From NCBI RefSeq assembly GCF_002245895.1, contig NZ_NPJZ01000001.1, positions 2,516,501 to 2,580,500 of the forward strand: 64,000 nucleotides of DNA. The letters are read 5' to 3'. The notes under the pieces are model-generated. The model did no database searches. It was not told the origin of the DNA and saw only the letters and a program-made list of their open reading frames with translations. Origin of the DNA: Rhodococcus sp. OK302. GTDB lineage: Bacteria > Actinomycetota > Actinomycetes > Mycobacteriales > Mycobacteriaceae. The position numbers were made by a program, and so were the translations under genes. Below are positions 1 to 12,336 of the stretch, piece by piece (positions within the stretch are counted from its first letter, which is position 1; each line of letters begins with the position of its first letter).

Positions 1-1
1 T

Positions 2-3000
2 CCCGGGCTTCTTGATGTTCAAACCGATTCGTTCGAGTGGTTGATCGGCGCGCAGAGTTGGCGCGAACGAGCAGCAGCTCTCGGCGACAATGCAGTGTCC
101 GGCGGTCTCGAAGACATCCTCGCGGAGCTTTCTCCGATCGAGGATTTCTCCGGCTCTATGTCACTCTCCTTCTCTGATCCTCGATTCGACGAGGTCAAGG
201 CCTCGACGGACGAGTGCAAAGACAAGGACATGACCTACGCGGCGCCTTTGTTCGTCACCGCGGAGTTCATCAACAACAACACTGGTGAGATCAAGAGCCA
301 GACGGTCTTCATGGGTGATTTCCCGATGATGACCCCTAAGGGCACCTTCATCATCAACGGCACGGAGCGCGTGGTCGTCTCGCAGCTCGTGCGTTCTCCC
401 GGTGTGTACTTCGACGTGAGCGTCGACAAGAGCACCGAGAAGGATCTGCACAGCGTCAAGGTGATCCCGGGTCGTGGCGCATGGCTCGAATTCGACGTCG
501 ACAAGCGTGACACCGTTGGTGTCCGTATCGACCGTAAGCGTCGCCAGCCCGTTACCGTCCTGCTCAAGGCACTCGGCTGGACCACGGAGCAGATCACGGA
601 GCGCTTCGGCTTCTCCGAGATCCTCATGGCCACGCTGGAGAAGGACAACACCGCCGGCACCGATGAGGCGTTGCTCGATATCTACCGCAAGCTGCGTCCG
701 GGCGAGCCCCCCACCAAGGAGAGCGCGCAGACTCTGCTGGAGAACTTGTTCTTCAAGGACAAGCGTTACGACCTCGCTCGCGTGGGTCGTTACAAGATCA
801 ACAAGAAGCTGGGCCTGAACGCTGGTCAGCCGATCGTTGCATCGACGCTCACCGAAGAAGACATCGTCGCGACAGTCGAGTACCTCGTGCGTTTGCACGC
901 TGGCGACCTGTCGATGACGGCTCCGGACGGCGTCGAGGTTCCCGTCGAGGTCGACGACATCGACCACTTCGGCAACCGTCGTCTGCGTACCGTCGGCGAG
1001 CTCATCCAGAACCAGATCCGCGTGGGCCTGTCCCGCATGGAGCGCGTGGTTCGTGAGCGCATGACCACGCAGGACGTCGAGGCAATCACGCCTCAGACAC
1101 TGATCAACATCCGCCCGGTCGTCGCTGCGATCAAGGAGTTCTTCGGAACGTCCCAGCTGTCGCAGTTCATGGACCAGAACAACCCGCTGTCGGGGCTGAC
1201 GCACAAGCGTCGTCTGTCCGCCCTCGGCCCGGGTGGTCTGTCCCGTGAGCGCGCCGGCCTCGAGGTTCGCGACGTTCACCCGTCGCACTACGGCCGCATG
1301 TGCCCGATCGAGACTCCGGAAGGCCCGAACATCGGCCTGATCGGTTCTCTGTCGGTGTACGCACGAGTCAACCCGTTCGGGTTCATCGAGACGCCGTACC
1401 GCCAGGTTGTCGACGGACAGGTCACCGACGTCGTCGATTACCTGACTGCCGACGAAGAGGACCGTCACGTCGTCGCTCAGGCCAACTCGGCCATCGACCG
1501 TGAAGGCCGCTTCACCGACGCGAAGATCCTTGTCCGTCGTAAGGGTGGCGAGGTCGAGTTCGTCTCGTCCACCGACATCGACTACATGGACGTTTCGCCG
1601 CGCCAGATGGTGTCCGTCGCTACCGCGATGATTCCGTTCCTCGAGCACGACGATGCAAACCGTGCCCTGATGGGCGCGAACATGCAGCGTCAGGCTGTCC
1701 CGCTGGTTCGCAGCGAGGCTCCTCTCGTAGGTACCGGTATGGAGCTGCGTGCAGCTGTGGATGCCGGCGACGTCATCATCACCGAGAAGACGGGCGTGGT
1801 GGAGGAAATCTCCGCTGACTTCGTCACGGTTATGGCTGACGACGGAAGTCGCAAGACGTACCGGATGCGTAAGTTCGCTCGCTCCAACCAGGGCACCTGC
1901 GCCAACCAGCGTCCGATCGTGGACGAGGGACAGCGCGTCGAAGCCGGCCAGGTTCTGGCCGACGGTCCTTGCACGGAGAACGGCGAGATGGCGCTGGGCA
2001 AGAACTTGCTCGTCGCAATCATGCCGTGGGAAGGCCACAACTACGAGGACGCGATCATTCTGTCGCAGCGCCTCGTGGAAGAGGACGTCCTGACCTCGAT
2101 TCACATCGAGGAGCACGAGATCGATGCCCGCGACACCAAGCTCGGTGCCGAGGAAATCACTCGCGACATCCCGAACGTCTCCGACGAGGTCCTCGCTGAC
2201 CTCGACGAGCGCGGCATCATCCGTATCGGTGCCGAGGTTCGTGACGGCGACGTGCTGGTCGGAAAGGTCACGCCGAAGGGCGAGACCGAGCTGACCCCCG
2301 AAGAGCGCCTCCTTCGCGCCATCTTCGGTGAGAAGGCTCGCGAGGTTCGTGACACGTCCCTCAAGGTTCCTCACGGTGAGACCGGCAAGGTCATCGGCAT
2401 CCGCGTCTTCTCGCGTGATGACGACGACGATCTGCCTCCCGGTGTCAACGAGCTCGTCCGCGTGTACGTGGCACAGAAGCGCAAGATCCAGGACGGCGAC
2501 AAGCTCGCCGGCCGCCACGGTAACAAGGGCGTCATCGGCAAGATCCTGCCGCAGGAAGACATGCCGTTCCTCTCGGACGGCACGCCTGTCGACATCATCC
2601 TGAACACGCACGGCGTCCCGCGTCGTATGAATATCGGTCAGGTCCTGGAGACCCACCTCGGGTGGATCGGCAAGACCGGCTGGAATATTCAGATCGCGGC
2701 TGACGGCACCCGTCCGGACTGGGCTGCGACCCTGCCGGAAGAGATGCTGTCCGCTCCCGCCGACTCGAACATCGCCACCCCGGTGTTCGACGGCGCGAAG
2801 GAAGACGAGCTCACTGGTCTTCTTGCCTCCACAATCCCGAACCGTGACGGCGAGCAGATGGTCGGACCCGACGGAAAGGCCACCTTGTTCGACGGCCGCT
2901 CCGGCGAGCCGTTCCCGTACCCGGTCTCGGTCGGTTACATGTACATCATCAAGCTGCACCACTTGGTCGACGACAAGATCCACGCTCGTTCGACCGGTCC

Positions 3001-3397
3001 GTACTCGATGATCACGCAGCAGCCTCTCGGTGGTAAGGCCCAGTTCGGTGGCCAGCGCTTCGGTGAGATGGAGTGCTGGGCGATGCAGGCCTACGGCGCG
3101 GCTTACACGCTGCAGGAACTGCTGACCATCAAGTCGGACGACGTGGTCGGTCGAGTCAAGGTGTACGAAGCCATCGTCAAGGGCGAGAACATCCCGGAAC
3201 CCGGCATCCCCGAGTCGTTCAAGGTGCTCCTCAAGGAGCTCCAGTCGCTCTGCCTCAACGTGGAGGTGTTGTCCTCGGACGGTGCTGCCATCACGATGGC
3301 GGACGGCGACGACGAGGACTTGGAGCGAGCTGCAGCGAACTTGGGCATCAACCTGTCCAGGAACGAAGCAGCGACGGTCGACGACCTCGCGAACTAG
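2..3397 (+). CDS. rpoB: RNA polymerase beta subunit (5' end missing)
   Basis: Catalytic beta subunit of RNA polymerase, acting with RpoC, RpoA and omega in transcription. The frame is already open at the window edge, so the first few dozen residues are missing; 1131 residues are visible. The rifampicin-binding cluster (about 1150-1225) contains [11 protein letters not shown] and [10 protein letters not shown], the susceptible form at the positions equivalent to E. coli D516, H526 and S531. Late conserved motifs [12 protein letters not shown] and [12 protein letters not shown], which contact the active centre and RpoC, are intact. The stop at 3395-3397 lies 117 bp before rpoC on the same strand, the usual rpoBC order. 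Codon use is strongly biased, as expected for a highly expressed gene. Identification is certain. Confidence 0.99.
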   Translation, partial: PGLLDVQTDSFEWLIGAQSWRERAAALGDNAVSGGLEDILAELSPIEDFSGSMSLSFSDPRFDEVKASTDECKDKDMTYAAPLFVTAEFINNNTGEIKSQTVFMGDFPMMTPKGTFIINGTERVVVSQLVRSPGVYFDVSVDKSTEKDLHSVKVIPGRGAWLEFDVDKRDTVGVRIDRKRRQPVTVLLKALGWTTEQITERFGFSEILMATLEKDNTAGTDEALLDIYRKLRPGEPPTKESAQTLLENLFFKDKRYDLARVGRYKINKKLGLNAGQPIVASTLTEEDIVATVEYLVRLHAGDLSMTAPDGVEVPVEVDDIDHFGNRRLRTVGELIQNQIRVGLSRMERVVRERMTTQDVEAITPQTLINIRPVVAAIKEFFGTSQLSQFMDQNNPLSGLTHKRRLSALGPGGLSRERAGLEVRDVHPSHYGRMCPIETPEGPNIGLIGSLSVYARVNPFGFIETPYRQVVDGQVTDVVDYLTADEEDRHVVAQANSAIDREGRFTDAKILVRRKGGEVEFVSSTDIDYMDVSPRQMVSVATAMIPFLEHDDANRALMGANMQRQAVPLVRSEAPLVGTGMELRAAVDAGDVIITEKTGVVEEISADFVTVMADDGSRKTYRMRKFARSNQGTCANQRPIVDEGQRVEAGQVLADGPCTENGEMALGKNLLVAIMPWEGHNYEDAIILSQRLVEEDVLTSIHIEEHEIDARDTKLGAEEITRDIPNVSDEVLADLDERGIIRIGAEVRDGDVLVGKVTPKGETELTPEERLLRAIFGEKAREVRDTSLKVPHGETGKVIGIRVFSRDDDDDLPPGVNELVRVYVAQKRKIQDGDKLAGRHGNKGVIGKILPQEDMPFLSDGTPVDIILNTHGVPRRMNIGQVLETHLGWIGKTGWNIQIAADGTRPDWAATLPEEMLSAPADSNIATPVFDGAKEDELTGLLASTIPNRDGEQMVGPDGKATLFDGRSGEPFPYPVSVGYMYIIKLHHLVDDKIHARSTGPYSMITQQPLGGKAQFGGQRFGEMECWAMQAYGAAYTLQELLTIKSDDVVGRVKVYEAIVKGENIPEPGIPESFKVLLKELQSLCLNVEVLSSDGAAITMADGDDEDLERAAANLGINLSRNEAATVDDLAN

Positions 3398-3405
3398 GTT
3401 TCGGT

Positions 3406-3437
3406 CCCCGGGTTGCTCTTTCAAGAGCAGCCCGGGG
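3406..3437 (+). promoter_or_regulatory. rpoB-rpoC intergenic hairpin
   Basis: An inverted repeat of 13 bp with one G-U pair (CCCCGGGTTGCTC / GAGCAGCCCGGGG) and a six-base loop lies nine bases after the rpoB stop. No T tract follows, so it is more likely a processing or pausing element, or a weak attenuator, than a full terminator. Inferred from the sequence only. Confidence 0.5.
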
Positions 3438-3514
3438 GCGTAGTTCACATTTGAATTGGCAGTCAGGTTGCCGGGTAACCGGCAACCGTAACCCCAACGG
3501 GGAAAGGAAGTTAC

Positions 3515-7471
<3,957 letters not shown>

Positions 7472-7485
7472 CGGTTAGTTCGTGA

Positions 7486-7519
7486 GAAACCCCCTACCTC
7501 GAAAGAGGTAGGGGGTTTC
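7486..7519 (+). terminator. rpoBC intrinsic terminator
   Basis: A perfect 15-bp stem (GAAACCCCCTACCTC / GAGGTAGGGGGTTTC) with a GAAA tetraloop lies 14 bp after the rpoC stop and is followed by a short T-rich stretch. It closes the rpoBC operon ahead of the opposite-strand gene ending at 7629. Confidence 0.9.
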
Positions 7520-7628
7520 GTGCTTTTCAGGAGTAGCCGGGGTCAGTTGGACGAACCGCATGTCCATCGAGCTTTCCTTCGCATAGGTGACGAGAGGATA
7601 GCCGACTTTCCGGCTCCGACGCAGACGG

Positions 7629-8126
7629 TCAGCGCGGAACGTGAAATTCGAGCAGCGTTGCGACGGCGTCGTCGAGTTCTACCCACGGCACGGGCACGGA
7701 CAATACAGCGATCGCTGATGTCGGGAATTTGTCCTTGATGCGCCCGGCCGCTTCGGAATTTTCATTGGATGCCAGATCGAGTGCAGTCCAAGGGATCCCG
7801 GGTTCGTGGCCGACAACGAGGAGGGTCCTGACGCTTTCGGACGTGGTTCGGACGGCGTTGATCACGTCCGCGGGGGAGCCGCCGTAGATGGATTTCTCGA
7901 ACCCCGTCGGCGCCTCGATTGCTGTGGCCGCCAAAGTTTCCACGGTTCGGCGCGAGGTAGAGCACAACACGGCGTCGATCGGTGGGACGTTTTCCCGGAG
8001 CCATTCTCCGCCGATTCGCGCTTCTCTGAGCCCGCGATCGGCGAGTGGGCGTTCGTGATCGCGAATGCCTTCGGGGTAACTGGACTTTCCGTGTCGCATG
8101 AGTACGAGGGTGCGGTGGTCGGCCAT
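7629..8126 (-). CDS. SixA-like histidine phosphatase
   Basis: Histidine-phosphatase (phosphoglycerate mutase-like) superfamily protein of 165 residues, the size of SixA-type phosphohistidine phosphatases. The phosphate-binding RHG is at residues 11-13 (VLMRHGKS) and the second catalytic histidine is in VVGHEPG near 107. SixA enzymes remove phosphate from histidine-phosphotransfer domains, but many actinobacterial relatives have unknown small-molecule or protein substrates, and no phosphorelay partner is encoded nearby. The start codon is 71 bp from the divergent small membrane protein gene, so the two may share a control region. Family assignment is firm; substrate is not known. Confidence 0.85.
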   Translation of the reverse strand: MADHRTLVLMRHGKSSYPEGIRDHERPLADRGLREARIGGEWLRENVPPIDAVLCSTSRRTVETLAATAIEAPTGFEKSIYGGSPADVINAVRTTSESVRTLLVVGHEPGIPWTALDLASNENSEAAGRIKDKFPTSAIAVLSVPVPWVELDDAVATLLEFHVPR

Positions 8127-8197
8127 GGGTTCACGGTATCCGCTGTTGCGTGAGAAGTCCGGTTACTCTGGAAGAACAGACCTTGAAGGAGGTTTCG

Positions 8198-8413
8198 ATG
8201 GCGGGCAAGAAACTTGACCGAAGCAATTTTGATAGAAGCAAGGCCCGGACTGCGCTTGAAGTGGTACGCGAGAGTCCGACCATCGCGCTCATTACCGTCG
8301 CGCCTGCCGTGGTGGTGTTCGGAGTTGTGTGGTGGCTGTTCGGTTTCTGGGCCGCAATCCTTCTTGCGGTGATCTTCGGCGTCGGGGCGGTCGTGACCCG
8401 GAAGCTCCGTTAG
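8198..8413 (+). CDS. Small membrane protein, hypothetical
   Basis: A 71-residue protein: a charged N-terminal third (MAGKKLDRSNFDRSK) followed by two closely spaced hydrophobic segments, about residues 28-46 and 48-64, ending VVTRKLR. This predicts a small two-pass inner-membrane protein. The ATG at 8198 follows a near-perfect AAGGAGG at 8187-8193, which decides this start over an in-frame codon 48 bp upstream. Its stop overlaps the end of the convergent thioesterase gene by four bases. I do not recognise a named family, and function is unknown. Confidence 0.75.
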   Translation: MAGKKLDRSNFDRSKARTALEVVRESPTIALITVAPAVVVFGVVWWLFGFWAAILLAVIFGVGAVVTRKLR

Positions 8414-9168
8414 AGTGCGCTGACTCGCGCAACTGCACGTAGGGCGTCGCCGACCAGGAACCACACAGTGAGACCGGCGTTGTCGATGCGGTTTCGGAGG
8501 ATGACCTCGTCGCCGGCGACGATGGGCGAGAGGTATTCGATCAGCGCCCGGTGCGGTACTGATCGCAATTCCGTACGCGCGCTGATGATCTCCTCGACGG
8601 CTTGCCAGTAAACAGCGTTGTTGACGTGGTCGAAGGGATCGATATCGGTCACGCGCAGGGCGAAGGGAGTGTCGAGGACGTCCGGTTCATCGGCCTGCGG
8701 GGCGTTGTCTGCGATGACGCGCTTCCATTTCAGGCGGTGTTCGTCGGTCGACTCTTCGAGAGGTTTCATGAACTCGTCACTCATGCGGGTGGGTATGCCG
8801 GACTCGGGGCTGATGTGGATCCAGAATCCCTCGGTTTCCATGAGGGCACCGTTGCTTCCGTCGAAGCGCACGCGCATGTTTGCCCATCGTGTCGAGAATC
8901 CGGAGCACCAACGGGTCAGGGTCAACTGTTCTGGCCAGATCGCCGGGCGAATGACATCGATGACGGTACGACGCACAATCCACAGTGGGTGGGTTTCGAT
9001 GGCGCCAGCAGCTTCGATGTTGTCGTTGCCGATGTCTTGAAGATAGCGGGCAACGGCATCGAGTCGAACCTGTTTGGCTGCGTCGATATCGCCGGTGCGA
9101 ACGGGACGCGATTTGACGAAAGTCGGACCCCGGGTCGGCTGCGGGGCGAGTGCGAGATCGGGATTCAC
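8410..9168 (-). CDS. Acyl-ACP thioesterase-like protein
   Basis: 252-residue double-hotdog thioesterase of the FatA/FatB acyl-ACP type. The N-terminal hotdog begins near residue 18 (FVKSRPVRTGDIDAAKQ). The second contains the family signature DIDPFDHVNNAVYW around residue 180, with the HVNN segment where catalytic residues usually lie. Such enzymes hydrolyse acyl-ACP or acyl-CoA to free fatty acid in the cytoplasm. Relatives are common in mycolic-acid actinobacteria, and the exact acyl substrate cannot be read from the sequence. It is transcribed alone, divergently from the acyltransferase operon starting near 9430. Confidence 0.85.
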   Translation of the reverse strand: MNPDLALAPQPTRGPTFVKSRPVRTGDIDAAKQVRLDAVARYLQDIGNDNIEAAGAIETHPLWIVRRTVIDVIRPAIWPEQLTLTRWCSGFSTRWANMRVRFDGSNGALMETEGFWIHISPESGIPTRMSDEFMKPLEESTDEHRLKWKRVIADNAPQADEPDVLDTPFALRVTDIDPFDHVNNAVYWQAVEEIISARTELRSVPHRALIEYLSPIVAGDEVILRNRIDNAGLTVWFLVGDALRAVARVSAL

Positions 9169-9429
9169 GAGACGATTCCTGTCGGCTGGGTGTTGGCTGA
9201 TTGTGTCAGGTCGTCTGTGCAGCGGTTACCTTGCTGGACTGCAAGTCCGAACCGGCGGTGATGGCCGGATGCCGATGTGTTGCTCTATGACCTCTATTTA
9301 CCTCTTCTTTGAGATAATGAGTTCAGTCCGCAGGTGACTCGCGTTTCGACGGCGGTGCTGCCGGGGAGTCGTTCGACTGCGTGCATATATACCTTGCCTA
9401 CGCGTCGTCGGGCGCGGACGGGACTTGTC
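9169..9429. other. Divergent intergenic region with structured element
   Basis: 261 bp between the thioesterase start and the acyltransferase start; it presumably carries both promoters. On the plus strand, 9236-9268 holds two adjacent hairpins: GGACT/AGTCC around GCA, then CCGGC/GCCGG. The stretch around 9244-9259 (AGTCCGAACCGGCGGT) resembles the conserved core of FMN (RFN) riboswitches, and the first hairpin resembles a tRNA-Cys anticodon arm. Neither structure is complete. An AT-rich stretch follows at 9278-9330, and TATATA lies near 9387. No gene is evident. Confidence 0.4.
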
Positions 9430-10194
9430 ATGACTCAACTAGCGAGTGAATTCGCAACAACCCAAGCGCCGGAAAAGAGCTACTTCGATGCGCGCTCTCA
9501 ATGCCGATTCATCGTCACAACCCCGCGAAAGTATCCTCGATTATGGGGGGAGTACCTTACCGGGGCCGTGGAGAACTATCGACATTACGGTGTCGAGGAC
9601 GTCCTGGAGTACGACGACATTGCGGATGGTCGCACGACGTCCCTTTTCTTCAGTGCTCTGGACGGAGTGGGACGTGTAGTAGCGGGTCTCCGGGTCCAGG
9701 GTCCGTACATGCACGCCGATGAGGCTCACGCGGTGCAAGAGTGGACCGGGCATCCTGGAGTTACAGAGGTTTACACGATGATCGAGGGGCGTATCCCAAG
9801 TGGTGTGATCGAACTGAAGACGGCATGGACGTCACCTCGCGCAGATCGTCGCGAAGAGCTCACCTCGGCACTGTCGAGGATCGCTCCCCACGCGATGATG
9901 CTGCTCGGCGTCCGTTTCGCGATGGCGACTGCGGCGGGTTACGTGCTTGACAGGTGGGCGTCCTGCGGCGGGTTGATGGCGAGCGATATTCCGGGAGTTC
10001 CCTATCCGGACGACCGGTATCTGACTCGAATGATGTGGTGGGACAAAGCCACTTATGCCGATACGACTGATCGCACTCAACTGCCGGCCATCATGTCGGA
10101 GGCCTCGCAACTGTCGGCCGGTGGCTCGGCCGAGAATGTCGGTAGATCCCCGCGACGGGAAGTGAGACAAGCGAATGGTGTCTGTCGAGAGTGA
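9430..10194 (+). CDS. GNAT/autoinducer-synthase-like acyltransferase
   Basis: 254 residues from the ATG at 9430. The pattern is that of the GNAT or LuxI-like acyltransferase fold: an early basic segment (RFIVTTPRKYPRLW), a central strand VVAGLRVQGPYMHA like the LuxI G-x-x-R strand, then VIELKTAWTSP and a later helix-strand GYVLDRWASCGG. Family assignment is tentative, and no acyl-CoA loop is clear enough to prove catalysis. The last 20 bp overlap the start of the E1/nitroreductase gene, and a c-di-GMP enzyme follows, so the three form one operon. An open frame extends 96 bp upstream, but those residues are basic and unlike the family. The product could be an acylated amino acid or signal; this is inference. 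Confidence 0.55.
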   Translation: MTQLASEFATTQAPEKSYFDARSQCRFIVTTPRKYPRLWGEYLTGAVENYRHYGVEDVLEYDDIADGRTTSLFFSALDGVGRVVAGLRVQGPYMHADEAHAVQEWTGHPGVTEVYTMIEGRIPSGVIELKTAWTSPRADRREELTSALSRIAPHAMMLLGVRFAMATAAGYVLDRWASCGGLMASDIPGVPYPDDRYLTRMMWWDKATYADTTDRTQLPAIMSEASQLSAGGSAENVGRSPRREVRQANGVCRE

Positions 10195-12306
10195 CACATC
10201 GTGGCGGGCGAGGCTGTTCGACGAATCTCTCGCCGATGACGTCGTGGGATTGAACGAGCTTCGAGGGCAACAGGAAACGACGACGCTCGATTTTCGGTCC
10301 CGCCTGCGTGAGGAACTTTCCGGGATTCGGGGTCTGCCGCGTCGGGAACTTATGAACGAACCCAGCAGATGGGTGTACTACCCCTGGCGGCGGATGCTTG
10401 TGGGAATACTTGGTCCAGAATCATTTTCGATCCTTCGCCTCGACCGGAATCGGAACAAGATCACCCGCGACGAACAGTTGCGCCTACGTGGGATGACAAT
10501 CGGTGTTGTCGGCTTGAGTGTGGGGCATGCCATCGCCCATGCCCTGGTGATCGAAGGTTTGTGCGGCGAAATCAGATTAGCTGATTTCGATACGATGGCA
10601 CTGTCCAATCTGAATCGTGTTCCTGCTGGAATCCTCGATCTGGGCGTCAACAAGGCCGTGGTCGCAGCTCGGCGTATTGCCGAACTTGATCCGTATCTGA
10701 CGGTTTCCGTGTTCCCGGACGGATTGTCGGACACGAACAGTGCTGCCTTCTTCGACGGACTTGATCTCGTGATCGAAGAATGTGATTCGCTTGACGTCAA
10801 GTTCTCAGTGCGCCGATATGCGCGGGAACAACGGATTCCGGTTTTGATGGGAACCACCGACCGCGGACTTCTGGATGTGGAGCGATTCGATCTCGAACCG
10901 GACCGCCCGTTGTTTCACGGCCGTCTCGGTGAGGTGGACGTTGCTGTGTTGGCGGAGTTGCCTATCAAGGAGAAGATTCCGTATGCGCTGCGGCTTCTTT
11001 CGGCCCCCGAGCTGTCGCCGAGGATGGCTGCGTCGTTGGTGGAAGTTGGATCGACACTGTCCACCTGGCCGCAACTCGGCAGCGAGGTGGTCTCGGGAGC
11101 AGCTTCGGTCGCGGCGGCGGTGCGAAGGATCGGGCTCGGCCACGCTCTCCCGTCCGGGCGAATCCGAATCGACCCGGACGAGCAGTTGAATCGGCTGAAC
11201 TGGGAACCACCGGAGCGCGCCGGCACGGCCTCGGGAATCGACGATTCCGTCACCCGCGTGACTCCGGGCGACGGAATCGACGCGGTGGTCGAAGCGGTAC
11301 GGTGGGCGCCGTCGGGGGTAACGCACAACCATGGTTCGTTCGGGTCCGCGACGACGGGATACACATTCACGCGGATTTCAGCCGAACCTCGTTGATGGAT
11401 ATGGAGTTTCGCGGAACCTATGTCGCGATCGGCGCCGCAGTCTACAACGCGAAGGTGGCCGCCGCTGCTTACGGGATTCTCGGCAAGATCGAACTCTTCC
11501 CCGATGGTGATCGCGGGGATCATGTCGCGACAGTGTCCTTCGGAGATGTGCCGGATCCTGTTCTTGCGCAGAGGTATCCGGCTGTGATGGAACGTGTGAC
11601 CAACCGACGGCTCGGTGCGCCCGCGCCGATAGAACCGATGATCAAGAACACCCTCGAGGATGCAGCCCGAGCGGAGGGAGGTCGGCTGCACCTGTTCACT
11701 GGAGCCGAAGGCATCGCCGATATTGCGGAGATCGTGGCTGCGGCCGATCGCATTCGGTACCTGACTGCCGCCTTGCACGAGCAGATGATCGGCGAGTTGC
11801 GCTGGCCGGGGCACGGCCGTCCGGACACCGGGATCGATGTCGCGGCACTCGGACTTGATGCCGGGGAGTTGGCGTCGCTCGACGTCGTCATTCGCTCCGA
11901 GGTGATGGAAACTTTAGCGTTGTGGGGCGCCGGTCATGCACTCGGAAACAGTTCGCGTGAACGCCTTCTGTCGAGTTCCGCGGTCGGCGTGCTCACAGTG
12001 AGAGGGCATCGGGCGATTGATTTTGTACGTGGTGGATCGGCCGCCGAAGCGGTGTGGGTTCGTGCGCACGAGTACGGGTTGGGTGTACAACCGATGTCGC
12101 CGGTCTTCTTGTACGCTCGCGATTTGGAGGAGTGTTCGCGTCTGTCGGGGGCGCACGCAATTGAGCTTGTCGCGTTGCGCGCGAGAATGCGAGAACTGCT
12201 GGAACTCGCAGCCGACGAGTCACTGGTGTTGGTACTACGGATAAGTCACGATTCTCCGGTGAGATGTGGCAGTAACCGGTTGTCGTCGAACAGTATTCGG
12301 CACTGA
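10175..12306 (+). pseudogene. ThiF/E1-nitroreductase fusion, -1 frameshift (Rv1355c-like)
   Basis: Two frames together encode one protein of about 710 residues. Part one (10175-11395) is a ThiF/MoeB/E1-type adenylating domain: nucleotide motif GVVGLSVGHAIAHAL near residue 110, then LADFDTMALSNLNRVPAG, the usual Asp and Arg region. Zinc-binding CxxC pairs are not seen. Part two (frame of 11302-12306) is an FMN nitroreductase-like domain. The FMN motif A-P-S-G-G-N-A-Q-P-W is split at the five-G run 11314-11318. Reading back one base there restores the motif exactly, giving a length close to M. tuberculosis Rv1355c (annotated MoeY, about 715 residues, from memory). Real mutation, recoding and sequencing error are all possible. 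Without a shift, translation ends 28 residues later, at 11395. Confidence 0.8.
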
Positions 12307-12336
12307 GCTTTCCGAAGACGAACTGCAGGAGCGAAC

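Noticed and set aside
9232..9275. A functional tRNA-Cys gene
   Set aside because: The anticodon arm looks right, but there is no T-arm with TTCRA and no matching acceptor 3' strand.
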